Below are positions 37,567 to 49,076 of a stretch of 64,000 nt of DNA, piece after piece (within the stretch, counting starts at the first letter, position 1; the number at the start of each line of letters is the position of its first letter). Under the pieces are notes generated by a model that searched no databases, was not told the origin of the DNA, and saw only the letters and a program-made list of their open reading frames with translations. The position numbers were made by a program, and so were the translations under genes. This DNA comes from Lysinibacillus fusiformis. GTDB lineage: Bacteria; Bacillota; Bacilli; Bacillales_A; Planococcaceae. The DNA lies in assembly GCF_002845985.1 (NCBI RefSeq), contig NZ_PDFK01000002.1, forward strand, positions 434,001-498,000, in the 5' to 3' direction.

Positions 37567-37712
37567 TGGTGAAAATAAAATCCTTATTAAAAAATCTCCA
37601 ACTAGATAGTAGATTTTTTATGGTTATCGTCTTAACAATCATATAGGGGGTTTCTAGTAATTAGTATAGTACCCAAATATGAATATAACATGTTGTTCAT
37701 GTAAAGGAATTG

Positions 37713-39248
37713 TTAATCTTTTGGAATCATGACAATCATTTTAGTCCCCATTCCGACTTCGCTTTCTACTTGAATACGACCATGATGGGCCTCTACAAGA
37801 TGCTTCACAATCGCTAACCCTAATCCTGTTCCGCCAGAATTACGACTTCTTGCTCGATCCACACGATAAAAACGCTCAAAAACACGAGCAATTTCATGCT
37901 TTTCAATACCGATTCCTTGGTCTTCTATTTCGATAATGCCATGTGTTTCATTTTCCTTTAAACGAATGGAAACAGTCGTGTTTTCAGGAGAATATGTAAT
38001 AGCATTGGTAATTAAATTCGTCACGATTTGAATAATACGGTTGGCATCCCCCATTACTTGGACATCTCGTTCGAAATCCACTTGGAAGCTCATATTTTTC
38101 TCATCTAACCGCGGTGCAGTCAGCTCTGCTCCACGGATTAAAACATCTTGTAAGCCCATCGGCATAATATTGACAGTAAAGCCATGCTGCTCAATTTTTG
38201 ACAGCTCTAATAAATCTTGAATGAGCATTTGAAGTCGATTACTTTCTTTATAAATGATCTCTAAAAAGGAGATCAGCATTTTTTCATCCTTATAGGCCCC
38301 ATCCAATAATGTTTCCGAAAAGCCTTTAATAGAAGTAATAGGTGTACGTAATTCATGTGATACATTAGCAACAAAGTCTTTTCGAATTTGCTCCAATCGA
38401 ACAAGTTCCGTTATATCGTGCATAACGATAACAACGCCTAGCCATCGTCCATGATCCCCGATGACAGGTGCCCCGTAGACTTCTTTATTATAGAGCTCCT
38501 GCTGTATTTCCATTTTGATTTGTTGTCGATAAGGCATCTCTGTTAGAAAGACATGATCGATAAATTGCTCTAATGATTTTGGTAAACCTATTGTACGAAA
38601 TACCTTTCCTTGTACATCATCAAGCTGCATATCAAAGCGCTCTAGAAATACCCGATTCACGATGGAAATATTTCCTTCACGGCCAATCATCATGAGAGAG
38701 CTTCCCATATTTTCAATTAGGGTCTTCAGTCGTTCTTCCTCTACTTCACGTATCGTCGTAATATCCTGTAAATTACGTGCTAAAATATTTATGGAATGAC
38801 TGAGTGGTATCATGCGTTCATGTTCATTTTCATGGGCACGTGCACGGTAGTTTCCCTTGGCAAGCTCAAGAGCCGTTTCTGTCACGTTATCAATAGGTGC
38901 CGTAAAATTGCGAATCATATAACGGCTTACAATGGCGATTAAAATTAATGTGATGGTGAAAAGAACAGCTAGTACTAAGTAGAGTCGGGCATGCACATAG
39001 GACAACAAGGATTCCTCTTGTTTCATGCTTTGTACTGCATACAATGCTTCCTGATCTTCCTTTGATAATTCCATCTTGCGTTCATCGATTACTTGATCCA
39101 TCGACGCCTGTAATTGCGTGGTTGCTTGTTCATTGTATTGCTTGATATAAACAGGAAAAAGCTGACCTATAACAATCATTAGGACAGCTAGTATCGTTCC
39201 AAGTAAAAGCATGAATGTCAAGAATAAGCGGTTGCTCATTGATTTCAT
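37713..39248 (-). CDS. phoR: Phosphate-regulon sensor histidine kinase PhoR
   Basis: 511 residues, shorter than B. subtilis PhoR (579). Two membrane helices (about 9-31 and 85-109) flank a roughly 50-residue external loop; then HAMP (110-160), PAS (about 170-270), the dimerisation/phosphorylation helix FVANVSHELRTPITSIKGF, and an ATPase domain with N, G1 (DQGIGI) and G2 (GGTGLGLAI) boxes. Phosphorylates PhoP at low phosphate. The start overlaps phoP by 4 nt. The short external loop matches Bacillales PhoR that sense intermediates of wall teichoic acid through PAS. Confidence 0.93.
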   Translation of the reverse strand: MKSMSNRLFLTFMLLLGTILAVLMIVIGQLFPVYIKQYNEQATTQLQASMDQVIDERKMELSKEDQEALYAVQSMKQEESLLSYVHARLYLVLAVLFTITLILIAIVSRYMIRNFTAPIDNVTETALELAKGNYRARAHENEHERMIPLSHSINILARNLQDITTIREVEEERLKTLIENMGSSLMMIGREGNISIVNRVFLERFDMQLDDVQGKVFRTIGLPKSLEQFIDHVFLTEMPYRQQIKMEIQQELYNKEVYGAPVIGDHGRWLGVVIVMHDITELVRLEQIRKDFVANVSHELRTPITSIKGFSETLLDGAYKDEKMLISFLEIIYKESNRLQMLIQDLLELSKIEQHGFTVNIMPMGLQDVLIRGAELTAPRLDEKNMSFQVDFERDVQVMGDANRIIQIVTNLITNAITYSPENTTVSIRLKENETHGIIEIEDQGIGIEKHEIARVFERFYRVDRARSRNSGGTGLGLAIVKHLVEAHHGRIQVESEVGMGTKMIVMIPKD

Positions 39249-39961
39249 GTCGTTTTCGGCTCCTCAAATTTATAACCTAGGCCTCTGATTGTTTTAATGA
39301 ACATTGGCTTACGGCTATTTTCCTCGATTTTATCGCGAAGGTGGCTAATGTGTACATCCACAATTCGAGTATCGCCAGCAAAATCATATTTCCATACAGC
39401 ACTTAATAGCTGATCACGTGTTAAAACTCGATTTTTATTTTCAAGTAAGTAAATAAGTAGCTCAAACTCTTTTGGTGTAAATTCCAATGCTTCGTCTTGT
39501 AAAAAAACTTCAAAACGCTCTGGAAACACTCTCAATTGTCCAAACTCATACATTTTTTCTTTAGGCTCATCCTTATCATCTACCACAACATTTTGTGTGA
39601 AACGTCTTAACACAGCCTTGACACGTGCCAATACTTCACGTGGACTAAAAGGCTTTGTCATATAATCATCTGCGCCTAGCTCAAGACCAAGAACTTTATC
39701 AAATTCGTCATCTTTTGCAGTTAACATAATGATAGGCGTATTCATACGTTGCTGTCGGATTTGTTTACATACCTCCATACCATCTAGTTTTGGAAGCATC
39801 AAATCCAAAAGAATTAAATTGGGCTGTAGGTCGATTGCTTTTTCAAGTCCTTCCTGACCATCAGCAGCCGTTTCAACGACATAGCCAGCCTGTTCTAAAT
39901 TATATTTCAATAATGTTGCAATCGAAAATTCATCTTCAATAACTAAAATTGTTTTTGTCAT
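39245..39961 (-). CDS. phoP: Phosphate-regulon response regulator PhoP
   Basis: 238 residues. Receiver domain (1-120) with acidic pocket EDE, phospho-acceptor Asp in LILLDLMLPKLDG and Lys in MTKPFSP; OmpR-type winged helix (140-232) with FTPKEFELLIYLLENKNRVLTRDQLL and the recognition helix TRIVDVHISHLRDKI. Activates or represses phosphate-starvation genes. First gene of the pair. Confidence 0.95.
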   Translation of the reverse strand: MTKTILVIEDEFSIATLLKYNLEQAGYVVETAADGQEGLEKAIDLQPNLILLDLMLPKLDGMEVCKQIRQQRMNTPIIMLTAKDDEFDKVLGLELGADDYMTKPFSPREVLARVKAVLRRFTQNVVVDDKDEPKEKMYEFGQLRVFPERFEVFLQDEALEFTPKEFELLIYLLENKNRVLTRDQLLSAVWKYDFAGDTRIVDVHISHLRDKIEENSRKPMFIKTIRGLGYKFEEPKTT

Positions 39962-40013
39962 GTATAATGCCTCCGTAAGTGATTTGAAACCCCCATTTCA
40001 AATCTCAAGACGT

Positions 40014-40454
40014 CTATAATATAAGCGGTGGTGTCACCAACAGCATCCCTTCAATCACAAGCTCCTTTTGCTCATTATATGAGTGTACAGATACCGTAAT
40101 CGTATTGTCGTATTTATTGACTGCCGTTACCTCTAAAAGCGTATCAAATAATTCATAATGATAGAGAGGACCTAAATATTTTAAATGTTGCTCAATAATT
40201 CGCGCACCTGGCCCCGGAATATACTTGGACACAGCTGATGTAATAATTCCATTTAACATAATTGTCGGCACAATTGGTTTTTGAAAAGGTGTCATCGCCG
40301 CATAATCATGTTGAATATAAAGCGGATTACTATCGTTTGTCAGCCCTAAATACAGCAATAAATCCCTATCCTCGATTTTTTCTGTTATATGGATCTTCTC
40401 GCCAACTGTAATTTCATCAATTGTGAGACCAAGTTTACTATTTTTTTGAAGCAA
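40014..40454 (-). CDS. MaoC-like hot-dog dehydratase
   Basis: 146 residues with the hydratase-2 motif: TNDSNPLYIQHDYAAM holds the catalytic Asp and His of the D-x-N-P-x-H pattern, followed by PIVPTIMLNGIITSAVSKY. Members hydrate enoyl-CoA or dehydrate 3-hydroxyacyl-CoA; the substrate here is unknown. It sits between phoP and mdh; a homologue occupies this place in other Bacillus genomes as I remember. Confidence 0.82.
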   Translation of the reverse strand: MLQKNSKLGLTIDEITVGEKIHITEKIEDRDLLLYLGLTNDSNPLYIQHDYAAMTPFQKPIVPTIMLNGIITSAVSKYIPGPGARIIEQHLKYLGPLYHYELFDTLLEVTAVNKYDNTITVSVHSYNEQKELVIEGMLLVTPPLIL

Positions 40455-40558
40455 AGATACGCCAACCCCTTTTCTATCATACTACATTCATAGTATCAAT
40501 TTTATGCTAAAAGTACAATGAAAAGCAGAAGGACCTTAAGCTTCCTAACACTTGAACA

Positions 40559-40591
40559 TAAAAAAACGAGCAGGAATTATCCTGCTCGTTT
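40559..40591 (-). terminator. Terminator of mdh
   Basis: A stem ACGAGCAGGA / TCCTGCTCGT with a 4-nt loop and a U-run of seven on the minus strand. Confidence 0.92.
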
Positions 40592-40640
40592 TCAAGTAAG
40601 CTCGAAAAAATCTGTTTAATAACGCTGATGCATTATTCAT

Positions 40641-41579
40641 TTACACTAAAATTTTCATCACATTACGGACTGCATCTGCCGATTGGTCTAAAGCTGCCTT
40701 TTCTTTGTCCGTTAACTCAAGCTCAAAGATTTTTTCAATACCATTGGCTCCAAGTAAAGTAGGAACGCCTAAGTATAAATCATGGTAGCCATATTCACCT
40801 TCTAAATAAGCGATAGATGGCAAAATACGTTTCTGATCTTTAATAATGGCTTCAGCCATTTCAATCAGTGCCGCAGCTGGCGCATAATAGGCAGAACCAT
40901 TGCCAAGTAAGTTGACAATTTCTGCTCCACCATTGCGTGTACGATCAACAATCTCTTCCAAACGTTCGGCAGAAATTAATGTTTCTAACGGAATGCCACC
41001 TGCAAATGAATAGCGTGTTAATGGCACCATTGTGTCACCATGACCACCCAATACAAAGCCAGTAATGTCTTTCACTGAAATATTGAGCTCTTGTGCTACA
41101 AATGCACAGAAACGAGCTGTATCAAGAACACCCGATTGACCGATAACACGATTTTTCGGGAAGCCAGTTTCTTTGTATACTGTATAAGTCATGGCATCAA
41201 CTGGATTTGTCAGTACAAGGATTGTAGCATTTGGTGAATGCGTAGCAATTTCTTTTGAAACAGTTTTCATGACACCTTGATTGATTTGAACGAGATCATC
41301 ACGACTCATACCTGGTTTACGCGCAACACCAGCAGTAATGATGACTACATCCGAATCAGCCGTATCTGCATAATTGGAAGTGCCTTGTACATAAGAATCA
41401 AACCCTTGTATTGGTGCTGCTTCCCACATATCTAGTGCCTTTCCCTTTGTTGGATTTTCTGCTTGTGGAATATCCACTAATACGACATCACCAAGTTCTT
41501 TCTGAGCTGCTAAAAATGCTGCCGTAGCGCCTGTAAAGCCGCCACCGATTACTGAGATTTTTTTACGTTTCAGAGACAT
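40641..41579 (-). CDS. mdh: Malate dehydrogenase
   Basis: 312 residues, lactate dehydrogenase-like type. N-terminal Rossmann motif [18 protein letters not shown]-selecting Asp in VVLVDI, substrate Arg in [11 protein letters not shown], catalytic His in [11 protein letters not shown]. Interconverts malate and oxaloacetate. Lies in the order citZ-icd-mdh as in B. subtilis; a hairpin between icd and mdh (41,617-41,653) may reduce read-through. Confidence 0.97.
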   Translation of the reverse strand: MSLKRKKISVIGGGFTGATAAFLAAQKELGDVVLVDIPQAENPTKGKALDMWEAAPIQGFDSYVQGTSNYADTADSDVVIITAGVARKPGMSRDDLVQINQGVMKTVSKEIATHSPNATILVLTNPVDAMTYTVYKETGFPKNRVIGQSGVLDTARFCAFVAQELNISVKDITGFVLGGHGDTMVPLTRYSFAGGIPLETLISAERLEEIVDRTRNGGAEIVNLLGNGSAYYAPAAALIEMAEAIIKDQKRILPSIAYLEGEYGYHDLYLGVPTLLGANGIEKIFELELTDKEKAALDQSADAVRNVMKILV

Positions 41580-41616
41580 TTTGAATACGCTCCTTTAAAA
41601 TTAGGTTATATATTTT

Positions 41617-41653
41617 AAAAGAGGGAGGAGACATACATCTCACTCCCTCGTTT
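41617..41653 (-). terminator. Hairpin between icd and mdh
   Basis: A stem GAGGGAG...CTCCCTC, extended inward by GAGA/TCTC, with UUUU after it on the minus strand. It could be a partial terminator or a processing site that sets the mdh to icd ratio. Confidence 0.6.
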
Positions 41654-41758
41654 AAACAAGTTTATCGTAAATATTCAATTTAAATTTACTTTCACCCTAA
41701 TTATATCGGCAGAATAAACTATCCGCTTTAGTGATAATTCCTATTTTAGAATAGAAAA

Positions 41759-43021
41759 TTATAGGTTTTTGATTAACTCGTTCGCGAATTCTGAACATTT
41801 CACTTCTGTAGCGCCGTCCATTAAACGTGCGAAGTCATAAGTTACAACTTTAGAAGAAATTGTTTTCTCAACAGATTTAGTGATCATGTCAGCAGCTTCT
41901 TGCCATCCTAAGTGTTCAAGCATTAATACACCTGAAAGTAAAACTGATGATGGGTTTACTTTATCTTGGCCAGCATATTTTGGAGCTGTACCGTGAGTAG
42001 CTTCGAAGATTGCATGTCCAGTTACATAGTTGATGTTCGCGCCTGGAGCGATACCGATACCACCAACTTGTGCAGCTAGAGCATCAGAAATATAGTCACC
42101 GTTTAAGTTCATTGTAGCTACTACATCGAACTCAGTTGGACGAGTTAAAATTTGTTGTAAGAAGATATCAGCGATAGAATCTTTCACTAAGATTTTACCA
42201 GCTGCTAAAGCGTCAGCTTGCGCTTTGTTTGCTGCTTCTTCACCTTGTTCAGCTTTGATTGCATCATATTGATTCCAAGTGAATGTTTGATCAGCAAATT
42301 CTTTTTCAGCTAATTCATAACCCCATTTTTTGAATCCACCTTCAGTGAATTTCATGATGTTACCTTTATGAACTAAAGTAACAGATGGGCGTTTATGTTT
42401 AATTGCATATTCGATAGCAGAACGTACTAAACGCTCAGTACCTTCTTTAGATACAGGTTTTACACCAATACCAGAAGTTTCTGGGAAACGGATTTGGTTT
42501 ACACCAAATTCAGTTTGTAGGAAGTTGATGATTTTTTGAGCTTGTTCAGAGCCAGATTCGAATTCAATACCAGCATAGATGTCTTCTGTGTTTTCGCGGA
42601 AGATAACCATGTCAACGTCTTCTGGGCGTTTAACTGGAGAAGGCACTCCATCAAAGTGACGTACTGGACGTAAGCATACATATAAGTCAAGTTGTTGACG
42701 TAATGCTACGTTTAGAGAGCGGATACCACCACCGATTGGTGTAGTAAGAGGACCTTTGATTGCAATTAAGTATTCGTTAATTTTGTCTAAAGTTTCTTGT
42801 GGTAACCATTCACCAGTTTGGTTAAATGCTTTTTCACCAGCTAAAACTTCTAACCATTCAATTTTCTTTTCACCGTTATAAGCTTTTTCTACAGCTGCGT
42901 CGATTACGCGTGATGCTGCTGCCCAGATATCTGGACCAATTCCATCACCTTCGATGAAAGGAATTACTGGATTATTTGGTACATTAAGTACGCCATTTTC
43001 AACTACAATTTTGTTTGACAT
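41759..43021 (-). CDS. icd: Isocitrate dehydrogenase (NADP)
   Basis: 420 residues from ATG 43,021, which has AGGAGG 6 nt upstream and matches the start of B. subtilis Icd ([21 protein letters not shown]); the frame to 43,048 adds nothing conserved. The substrate-binding stretch [14 protein letters not shown] carries the phosphorylatable Ser of the family, then metal and NADP elements [15 protein letters not shown] and HGTAPKYAG. Converts isocitrate to 2-oxoglutarate. Confidence 0.97.
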   Translation of the reverse strand: MSNKIVVENGVLNVPNNPVIPFIEGDGIGPDIWAAASRVIDAAVEKAYNGEKKIEWLEVLAGEKAFNQTGEWLPQETLDKINEYLIAIKGPLTTPIGGGIRSLNVALRQQLDLYVCLRPVRHFDGVPSPVKRPEDVDMVIFRENTEDIYAGIEFESGSEQAQKIINFLQTEFGVNQIRFPETSGIGVKPVSKEGTERLVRSAIEYAIKHKRPSVTLVHKGNIMKFTEGGFKKWGYELAEKEFADQTFTWNQYDAIKAEQGEEAANKAQADALAAGKILVKDSIADIFLQQILTRPTEFDVVATMNLNGDYISDALAAQVGGIGIAPGANINYVTGHAIFEATHGTAPKYAGQDKVNPSSVLLSGVLMLEHLGWQEAADMITKSVEKTISSKVVTYDFARLMDGATEVKCSEFANELIKNL

Positions 43022-43100
43022 TCTGTTGCCTCCTAAATTCATAATCATAGGACTGTGTTAGTGATAACACAGTCCCAAACATTCTAGCATATTTTCCAAA

Positions 43101-44216
43101 TTAGCGCTCGCTGATTGGAATATATTTTTGCATGCCTGGTCCAACATATTCAGCACGTGGACGGATTAGGCGGTTGTTTGCATATTGCTCAAGGATGTGT
43201 GCCACCCAACCTGAAGTACGAGATACTGCGAAAATTGGTGTGAACAGGTCATGATCAATACCTAAAGAATCATACACTGACGCAGAGAAGAAATCTACGT
43301 TTGCAGGTAATTTCTTTTGTTCCACGATCATGTCATGGATTTTAACTGACATCTCATATAGCTCTGGTTTACCAGTTAGCTCAGTTAATTTTTTAGACAT
43401 TACACGTAAATGTGGTGCACGAGGGTCGCCTTTACGATATACGCGGTGACCGAAGCCCATGATTTTTTCTTTGTTGTCTAATTTATTTTGAATGTAAGAT
43501 TCAACATTTTCAAGTGAGCCGATTTCAGATAACATTTTCATCACTTGCTCATTTGCTCCACCATGAAGTGGTCCTTTTAATGCACCGATTGCTGCTGTTA
43601 CACCTGAATAAACGTCTGATAAAGTAGCTACACATACACGTGCTGTAAATGTAGATGCGTTTAATTCATGGTCAGCATGTAATACTAATGCTTTGTCAAA
43701 TGCTTCAATTTCAATAGCTGCTGGCTCTTCGCCTTTTAGCATGTATAAGAAGTTTGCAGCATATCCTAATTCAGGTTTTGGCTCAACTGGCTCTAAACCT
43801 TTACGAACACGTGCAAATGCAGTTACTGCTGTAGCAATTTTAGCTTGTAGACGAATTGCTTTACGGTAGTTTGCTTCTGGATCCATAACATCCGCTTCTT
43901 CATCGAATACACCAAGTAAAGATACTGCAGTACGCAATGCAGCCATTGGATGTACAGTTGAAAGTGGGTATGTTTTGAATTGGTCGACAATCGCTTGCGG
44001 AATTGACATATTGTCTGCCAATTGTTGTTTTAATTCAGCTAGCTCGTCCTCTTTTGGTAAACGAGTATGCCATAACAAGTAAATTACCTCTTCGAATGAC
44101 GCATTTTCTGCTAAATCATCAATGTTGTAACCAACATATGTAAGTGTGTCATCGATAATTGAACTGATTTTAGATTCCGCTGCTACGATACCTTCTAAAC
44201 CTTTAGTTGCTGACAT
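43101..44216 (-). CDS. citZ: Citrate synthase
   Basis: 371 residues of the type II short (Gram-positive) citrate synthase. Catalytic His and Asp lie in LHADHELNASTFTARV, GPLHGGANEQV and MGFGHRVYRKGDPRA; YVGPG near the end. Condenses acetyl-CoA and oxaloacetate, first step of the cycle. A promoter (44,321-44,349) and a dyad (44,249-44,276) lie upstream. GGGAGCG precedes the ATG. Confidence 0.97.
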   Translation of the reverse strand: MSATKGLEGIVAAESKISSIIDDTLTYVGYNIDDLAENASFEEVIYLLWHTRLPKEDELAELKQQLADNMSIPQAIVDQFKTYPLSTVHPMAALRTAVSLLGVFDEEADVMDPEANYRKAIRLQAKIATAVTAFARVRKGLEPVEPKPELGYAANFLYMLKGEEPAAIEIEAFDKALVLHADHELNASTFTARVCVATLSDVYSGVTAAIGALKGPLHGGANEQVMKMLSEIGSLENVESYIQNKLDNKEKIMGFGHRVYRKGDPRAPHLRVMSKKLTELTGKPELYEMSVKIHDMIVEQKKLPANVDFFSASVYDSLGIDHDLFTPIFAVSRTSGWVAHILEQYANNRLIRPRAEYVGPGMQKYIPISER

Positions 44217-44248
44217 AAATTATCGCTCCCTCATATTTAAACTTTGTT

Positions 44249-44276
44249 ATAAATGCGTTTTTTTTGTTGCATTTAT
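44249..44276. promoter_or_regulatory. Candidate operator of citZ (CcpC-like dyad)
   Basis: ATAAATGC (44,249-44,256) and GCATTTAT (44,269-44,276) form a perfect dyad with 12 nt between. CcpC sites contain ATAA/TTAT inverted repeats upstream of citZ and citB. It lies just after the promoter, in the leader. Confidence 0.5.
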
Positions 44277-44320
44277 GGTTTTTGCTCATATGAACCATTA
44301 AGTAAATCGCTTACATTGCT

Positions 44321-44349
44321 ATTATAATCATTTTTGACAGCTTTGTGAA
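44321..44349 (-). promoter_or_regulatory. Sigma-A promoter of citZ
   Basis: TTCACA, a 17-nt spacer and TATAAT on the minus strand, about 105 nt upstream of the citZ ATG. Confidence 0.75.
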
Positions 44350-44466
44350 TGAAAATCCTCCAAATAAAGAAAAAGACGTCCGAACGACTATATATTTGTT
44401 CCAAAGAGATTTTTTTGTATATTTTGACAATCGTATTATCAATTGATTTGAGGTGAATTTGTAAAA

Positions 44467-45432
44467 ATGAGGAATTTAAAGTATTTTTCATATGAAAGAA
44501 CTACAAGTGTTTTACTTTTTATTTTTTATTTAGTAATACTTTGGTTTGTATTACCTGTTTCACTTGCAATTTTTTTATCCTTTTCGACGTATCCTGTTAT
44601 AAATTTCTTACATAAATATTGTAGGATTGCCTATTGGATCGCAGCAATTATTGTGGAAGTACTCATATTAACTTGTATTTTTCTTCTTGTCGTCATATCC
44701 ATTAACAGTATCATTGTTATCTTTCCAGAAATTCGAGAGACATTACAAAATTTCCCGCTTTTTAGTGAATATGAATCCATGTTTGTACAAGTATTAAAAG
44801 AAAAGTCACTGTCCATATTTGATTCTATCATCATTTACACAGCAGATCTTTTCCAAGTATTAATGAAGCATGTTATCGAGGTGTTTATTTTTTTAGTCGC
44901 TTATTATTTCGCTTTATTAGAAACACGGAAATCACGCTATTGGTTTTTTCAATATGTCCCTAAGAAATATCGCCATGAGTGGCAATCTCATTTTGCAAAA
45001 ATCATGCAACTCTTTCATTACTTCTTATTCGTGGAGTTTCAATTATTCACCATTACCCTACTAATCCTTTGTGCAGGGTTTATGATCCTCCAGTTTGAAC
45101 AAGCCATCATTAAAGCTTTTATTGTAGCATTTGCAGATGTATTACCATTTTTCGGAATCGGTGTTTTTCTTGTACCAATGAGCATTTATTTTTATTTCAA
45201 CGGCAACACCTTTTTATGTGTAGCCATTTTACTACTGTATTTATTTGTTCAATTAACAAGGCAGCTAGCTGATTCAATGCTTTGGTCCAATACGCTACAA
45301 TTACGTACATTCCATACATTTTTTATCAGTGCTGCCTCTATTCTATTGTTTGGCTTTTATGGGATCTTGCTTAGCCCTATCTTTTTATTTTTAGCAGTAA
45401 AGCTAAAGGAAAACTCTATCTTTGAACGATAA
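44467..45432 (+). CDS. ytvI: YtvI-like AI-2E family membrane protein
   Basis: 321 residues with about eight helices and the AI-2E transporter family pattern, including a conserved hydrophobic hairpin (VFLVAYYFALLETRKSRYW) and PFFGIGVFLVPMSIYFYFNGN near residue 240. In B. subtilis YtvI is linked to sporulation; the substrate is unknown. GAGGTGA is 9 nt before the ATG. The 3' end overlaps the convergent fxsA by 17 nt. Confidence 0.85.
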   Translation: MRNLKYFSYERTTSVLLFIFYLVILWFVLPVSLAIFLSFSTYPVINFLHKYCRIAYWIAAIIVEVLILTCIFLLVVISINSIIVIFPEIRETLQNFPLFSEYESMFVQVLKEKSLSIFDSIIIYTADLFQVLMKHVIEVFIFLVAYYFALLETRKSRYWFFQYVPKKYRHEWQSHFAKIMQLFHYFLFVEFQLFTITLLILCAGFMILQFEQAIIKAFIVAFADVLPFFGIGVFLVPMSIYFYFNGNTFLCVAILLLYLFVQLTRQLADSMLWSNTLQLRTFHTFFISAASILLFGFYGILLSPIFLFLAVKLKENSIFER

Positions 45433-45805
45433 TGAATTGGCCTTTTTTCATTTTTTTACGCATCCAGTAATAGACAACTGGTTGGAACATTTTTCGAGAA
45501 AATGGCATGAGCAATAGTAGACCAATCAGATCTGTTAAAAATCCTGGTAATGCTAAAAGCAAACCACCACTAAACGTTAGTAATGCATCCACTAAAGCAG
45601 CACCTGGTGCCTCTCCGCGTGCCAACGTATTTTTTACATTTTGGACAGAATTCATACCCTTATTCTTCATGACATAAATACCAATAACGCTCGTTGCAAT
45701 AATGAGCAATAAAGTACTTAAAACACCAATATTTTGTCCAATGACTATTAATAACGCCAATTCGGCTAAAGCGTAGACAACGAAACCAAGAAAAATTTTA
45801 CGCAT
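45416..45805 (-). CDS. fxsA: FxsA-family inner membrane protein
   Basis: 129 residues: two to three helices and the FxsA pattern (LLIVIGQNIGVLSTLLLIIATSVIGIYVMKNKG, split by loops; LTFSGGLLLALPGFLTDLIG). E. coli FxsA suppresses F exclusion of phage T7; its normal role is unknown. The C-terminus is basic (MRKKMKKGQ). Convergent and overlapping with ytvI; next upstream is pyk. Confidence 0.9.
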   Translation of the reverse strand: MRKIFLGFVVYALAELALLIVIGQNIGVLSTLLLIIATSVIGIYVMKNKGMNSVQNVKNTLARGEAPGAALVDALLTFSGGLLLALPGFLTDLIGLLLLMPFSRKMFQPVVYYWMRKKMKKGQFIIVQR

Positions 45806-45960
45806 ATTTTTCTCCTTTCTACATGAAAAGCTATACCTTTTATACGTTATTATAGCCCATTTAGTTTCATAAAAAAATGAATACCCTCATTCAAAGAGAA
45901 TGTCTATTCCTTAGTATTGATAGAGAAAAGAAGTTACCACAAAATGTGTACAACCTTATT

Positions 45961-45997
45961 TAAAAGCTCTAGTACAAAAAATCGCACTAGAGCTTTT
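45961..45997 (-). terminator. Terminator of pfkA-pyk
   Basis: A 12-bp stem AAAAGCTCTAGT / ACTAGAGCTTTT with a 12-nt loop; the U residues are in the descending arm on the minus strand. Confidence 0.8.
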
Positions 45998-46006
45998 CGT
46001 TACTTG

Positions 46007-47767
46007 TTAAAGAACACTCGCATGTCCTTTGTAAATAACTCCTGTTTCAGCGTCCATTGTAATCTCTTGATCATGACGTATTAATGTTGTTGCTTCTTTT
46101 ACGCCCACAATTACTGGAATACCAAGGCTTAGACCAACAACTGCTGCATGACTCGTTAGACCACCTTCTTCAGTAATCAGACCAATACAATTTTCTATAG
46201 CTGGCATCATATCTCGATCAGATCCAACTGTTACAAGGATGCATCCTTCTGTATCGTAAGCAAGTGCCTCAGCAGCATTTTTGGCAACGACTGTCTTCCC
46301 TACAACGGAGGCTTTGCCAATCCCTTGACCACGAGCTAGTAAATCTCCGATAATGTGTACTTTCATTAAGTTTGTTGTACCTGCTTCACCTACTGGCACA
46401 CCCGCTGTAATGACAACAGCATCTCCGTGCGTAACGAAACCATGTTTCAAGCTTTCATCTACAGCTAGCTCTAAAATTTCATCTGTTGTTGTCACTCGTT
46501 GACAAACAATTGGATACACACCCCATACTAATGTTAAAGTATTGGCTGTATTTGGAGAGCCTGTCACTGCAACAATTTGCACACCTGGTCGATACTTGGC
46601 GATCATTCTTGCTGTATTACCACTTTCAGTTGGTGCTAATACGGCTTTTACCCCTAAATTGATAGATGTATATGCTACTGCTTGAGAGATAGCCTCCGTC
46701 ATATTCGCTTCTTTTTCACGACTACGGGCAGAAACAATTTTTCGATAGTCTAAAGAATTTTCAGTATGCTGTGCAATTTTATTCATTGTTTGAACTGATT
46801 CTACTGGATAAAGACCCGCAGCAGTTTCACCTGATAGCATGATGGCATCTGTTCCATCGATGATTGCGTTCGCTACATCACTTGCTTCTGCACGTGTTGG
46901 ACGTGGGTTACGCTGCATAGAATCTAACATTTGTGTTGCCGTAATAACCGGTTTACCTACTTGATTACATTTTAAAATCAATTTCTTTTGAACAAGTGGT
47001 ACTTCTTCTGCTGGAATTTCAACACCAAGATCTCCACGAGCAACCATTAATCCATCAGATACTAGGATGATTTCGTCGATATTATCGACACCCTCTTGGT
47101 TCTCGATTTTCGGGATAATTTGAATATGACTACCACCATTTTGTTCAAGCAATTCACGGATTTCAAGCACATCCTTTGCACGACGAACAAATGAAGCAGC
47201 AATAAAGTCTACACCTTGCTCAATACCGAATAGAATATCTTGCGCGTCTTTTTCTGTGATCCCTGGTAGCTGTACAGAAACACCTGGTACATTTACACCT
47301 TTTTTATTTTTTAGGACGCCAGCATTTTCAACAATCGTATGAATTAAACCTTTTTCCAGATCAGTTGCTAATACGCGTAACTGAATAAGACCATCATCAA
47401 GTAAAATAATTGAGTTTTGCTCAACATCTTCAATTAAACGCTCATATGTGACAGAGAAGCTTGTCTCAGTACCTTCTACTTCAGTCATTGAAATATCAAT
47501 CACTTGGCCTGCTACTAAATGTAGCTCACCATTTTTCATATTATGTGTACGAATTTCAGGTCCTTTTGTATCAAGTAAAATTCCTACTGGTTTGTTTAAC
47601 TTTTGTGCCACTTCACGAATTAATTGAATACGCCCTGCATGTTCTTCATGAGATCCGTGTGAAAAATTCAAGCGGGCTACATTCATACCTGCTTCCATTA
47701 ATTTTTCTAAAGTTTCTGCCGACTCACTTGCAGGTCCGATTGTACATACGATTTTTGTTTTTCTCAT
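46007..47767 (-). CDS. pyk: Pyruvate kinase with C-terminal PEP-utilising domain
   Basis: 586 residues, about 110 longer than E. coli PykF: the core has [40 protein letters not shown] and the active-site loop [17 protein letters not shown]; the C-terminal extension (about 480-586; [38 protein letters not shown]) is the PEP-utilisers domain found in Bacillus Pyk. Makes pyruvate and ATP. It lies 26 nt after pfkA. Confidence 0.97.
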   Translation of the reverse strand: MRKTKIVCTIGPASESAETLEKLMEAGMNVARLNFSHGSHEEHAGRIQLIREVAQKLNKPVGILLDTKGPEIRTHNMKNGELHLVAGQVIDISMTEVEGTETSFSVTYERLIEDVEQNSIILLDDGLIQLRVLATDLEKGLIHTIVENAGVLKNKKGVNVPGVSVQLPGITEKDAQDILFGIEQGVDFIAASFVRRAKDVLEIRELLEQNGGSHIQIIPKIENQEGVDNIDEIILVSDGLMVARGDLGVEIPAEEVPLVQKKLILKCNQVGKPVITATQMLDSMQRNPRPTRAEASDVANAIIDGTDAIMLSGETAAGLYPVESVQTMNKIAQHTENSLDYRKIVSARSREKEANMTEAISQAVAYTSINLGVKAVLAPTESGNTARMIAKYRPGVQIVAVTGSPNTANTLTLVWGVYPIVCQRVTTTDEILELAVDESLKHGFVTHGDAVVITAGVPVGEAGTTNLMKVHIIGDLLARGQGIGKASVVGKTVVAKNAAEALAYDTEGCILVTVGSDRDMMPAIENCIGLITEEGGLTSHAAVVGLSLGIPVIVGVKEATTLIRHDQEITMDAETGVIYKGHASVL

Positions 47768-47793
47768 TTTTGCCCACTCCGTTTTATAACAAA

Positions 47794-49076
<1,283 letters not shown>

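Larger units (their letters stand above)
37353..37712. other. 360-bp region between lrgA and phoR
   Basis: It contains the lrgAB promoter region with a large dyad (37,442-37,478), the phoR terminator (37,522-37,566) and, near 37,600, A/T-rich DNA. No gene seen. Confidence 0.6.

Noticed and set aside
44273..44491. 72-codon minus-strand frame upstream of citZ
   Set aside because: It covers the citZ promoter and leader; no homology and no ribosome binding site.
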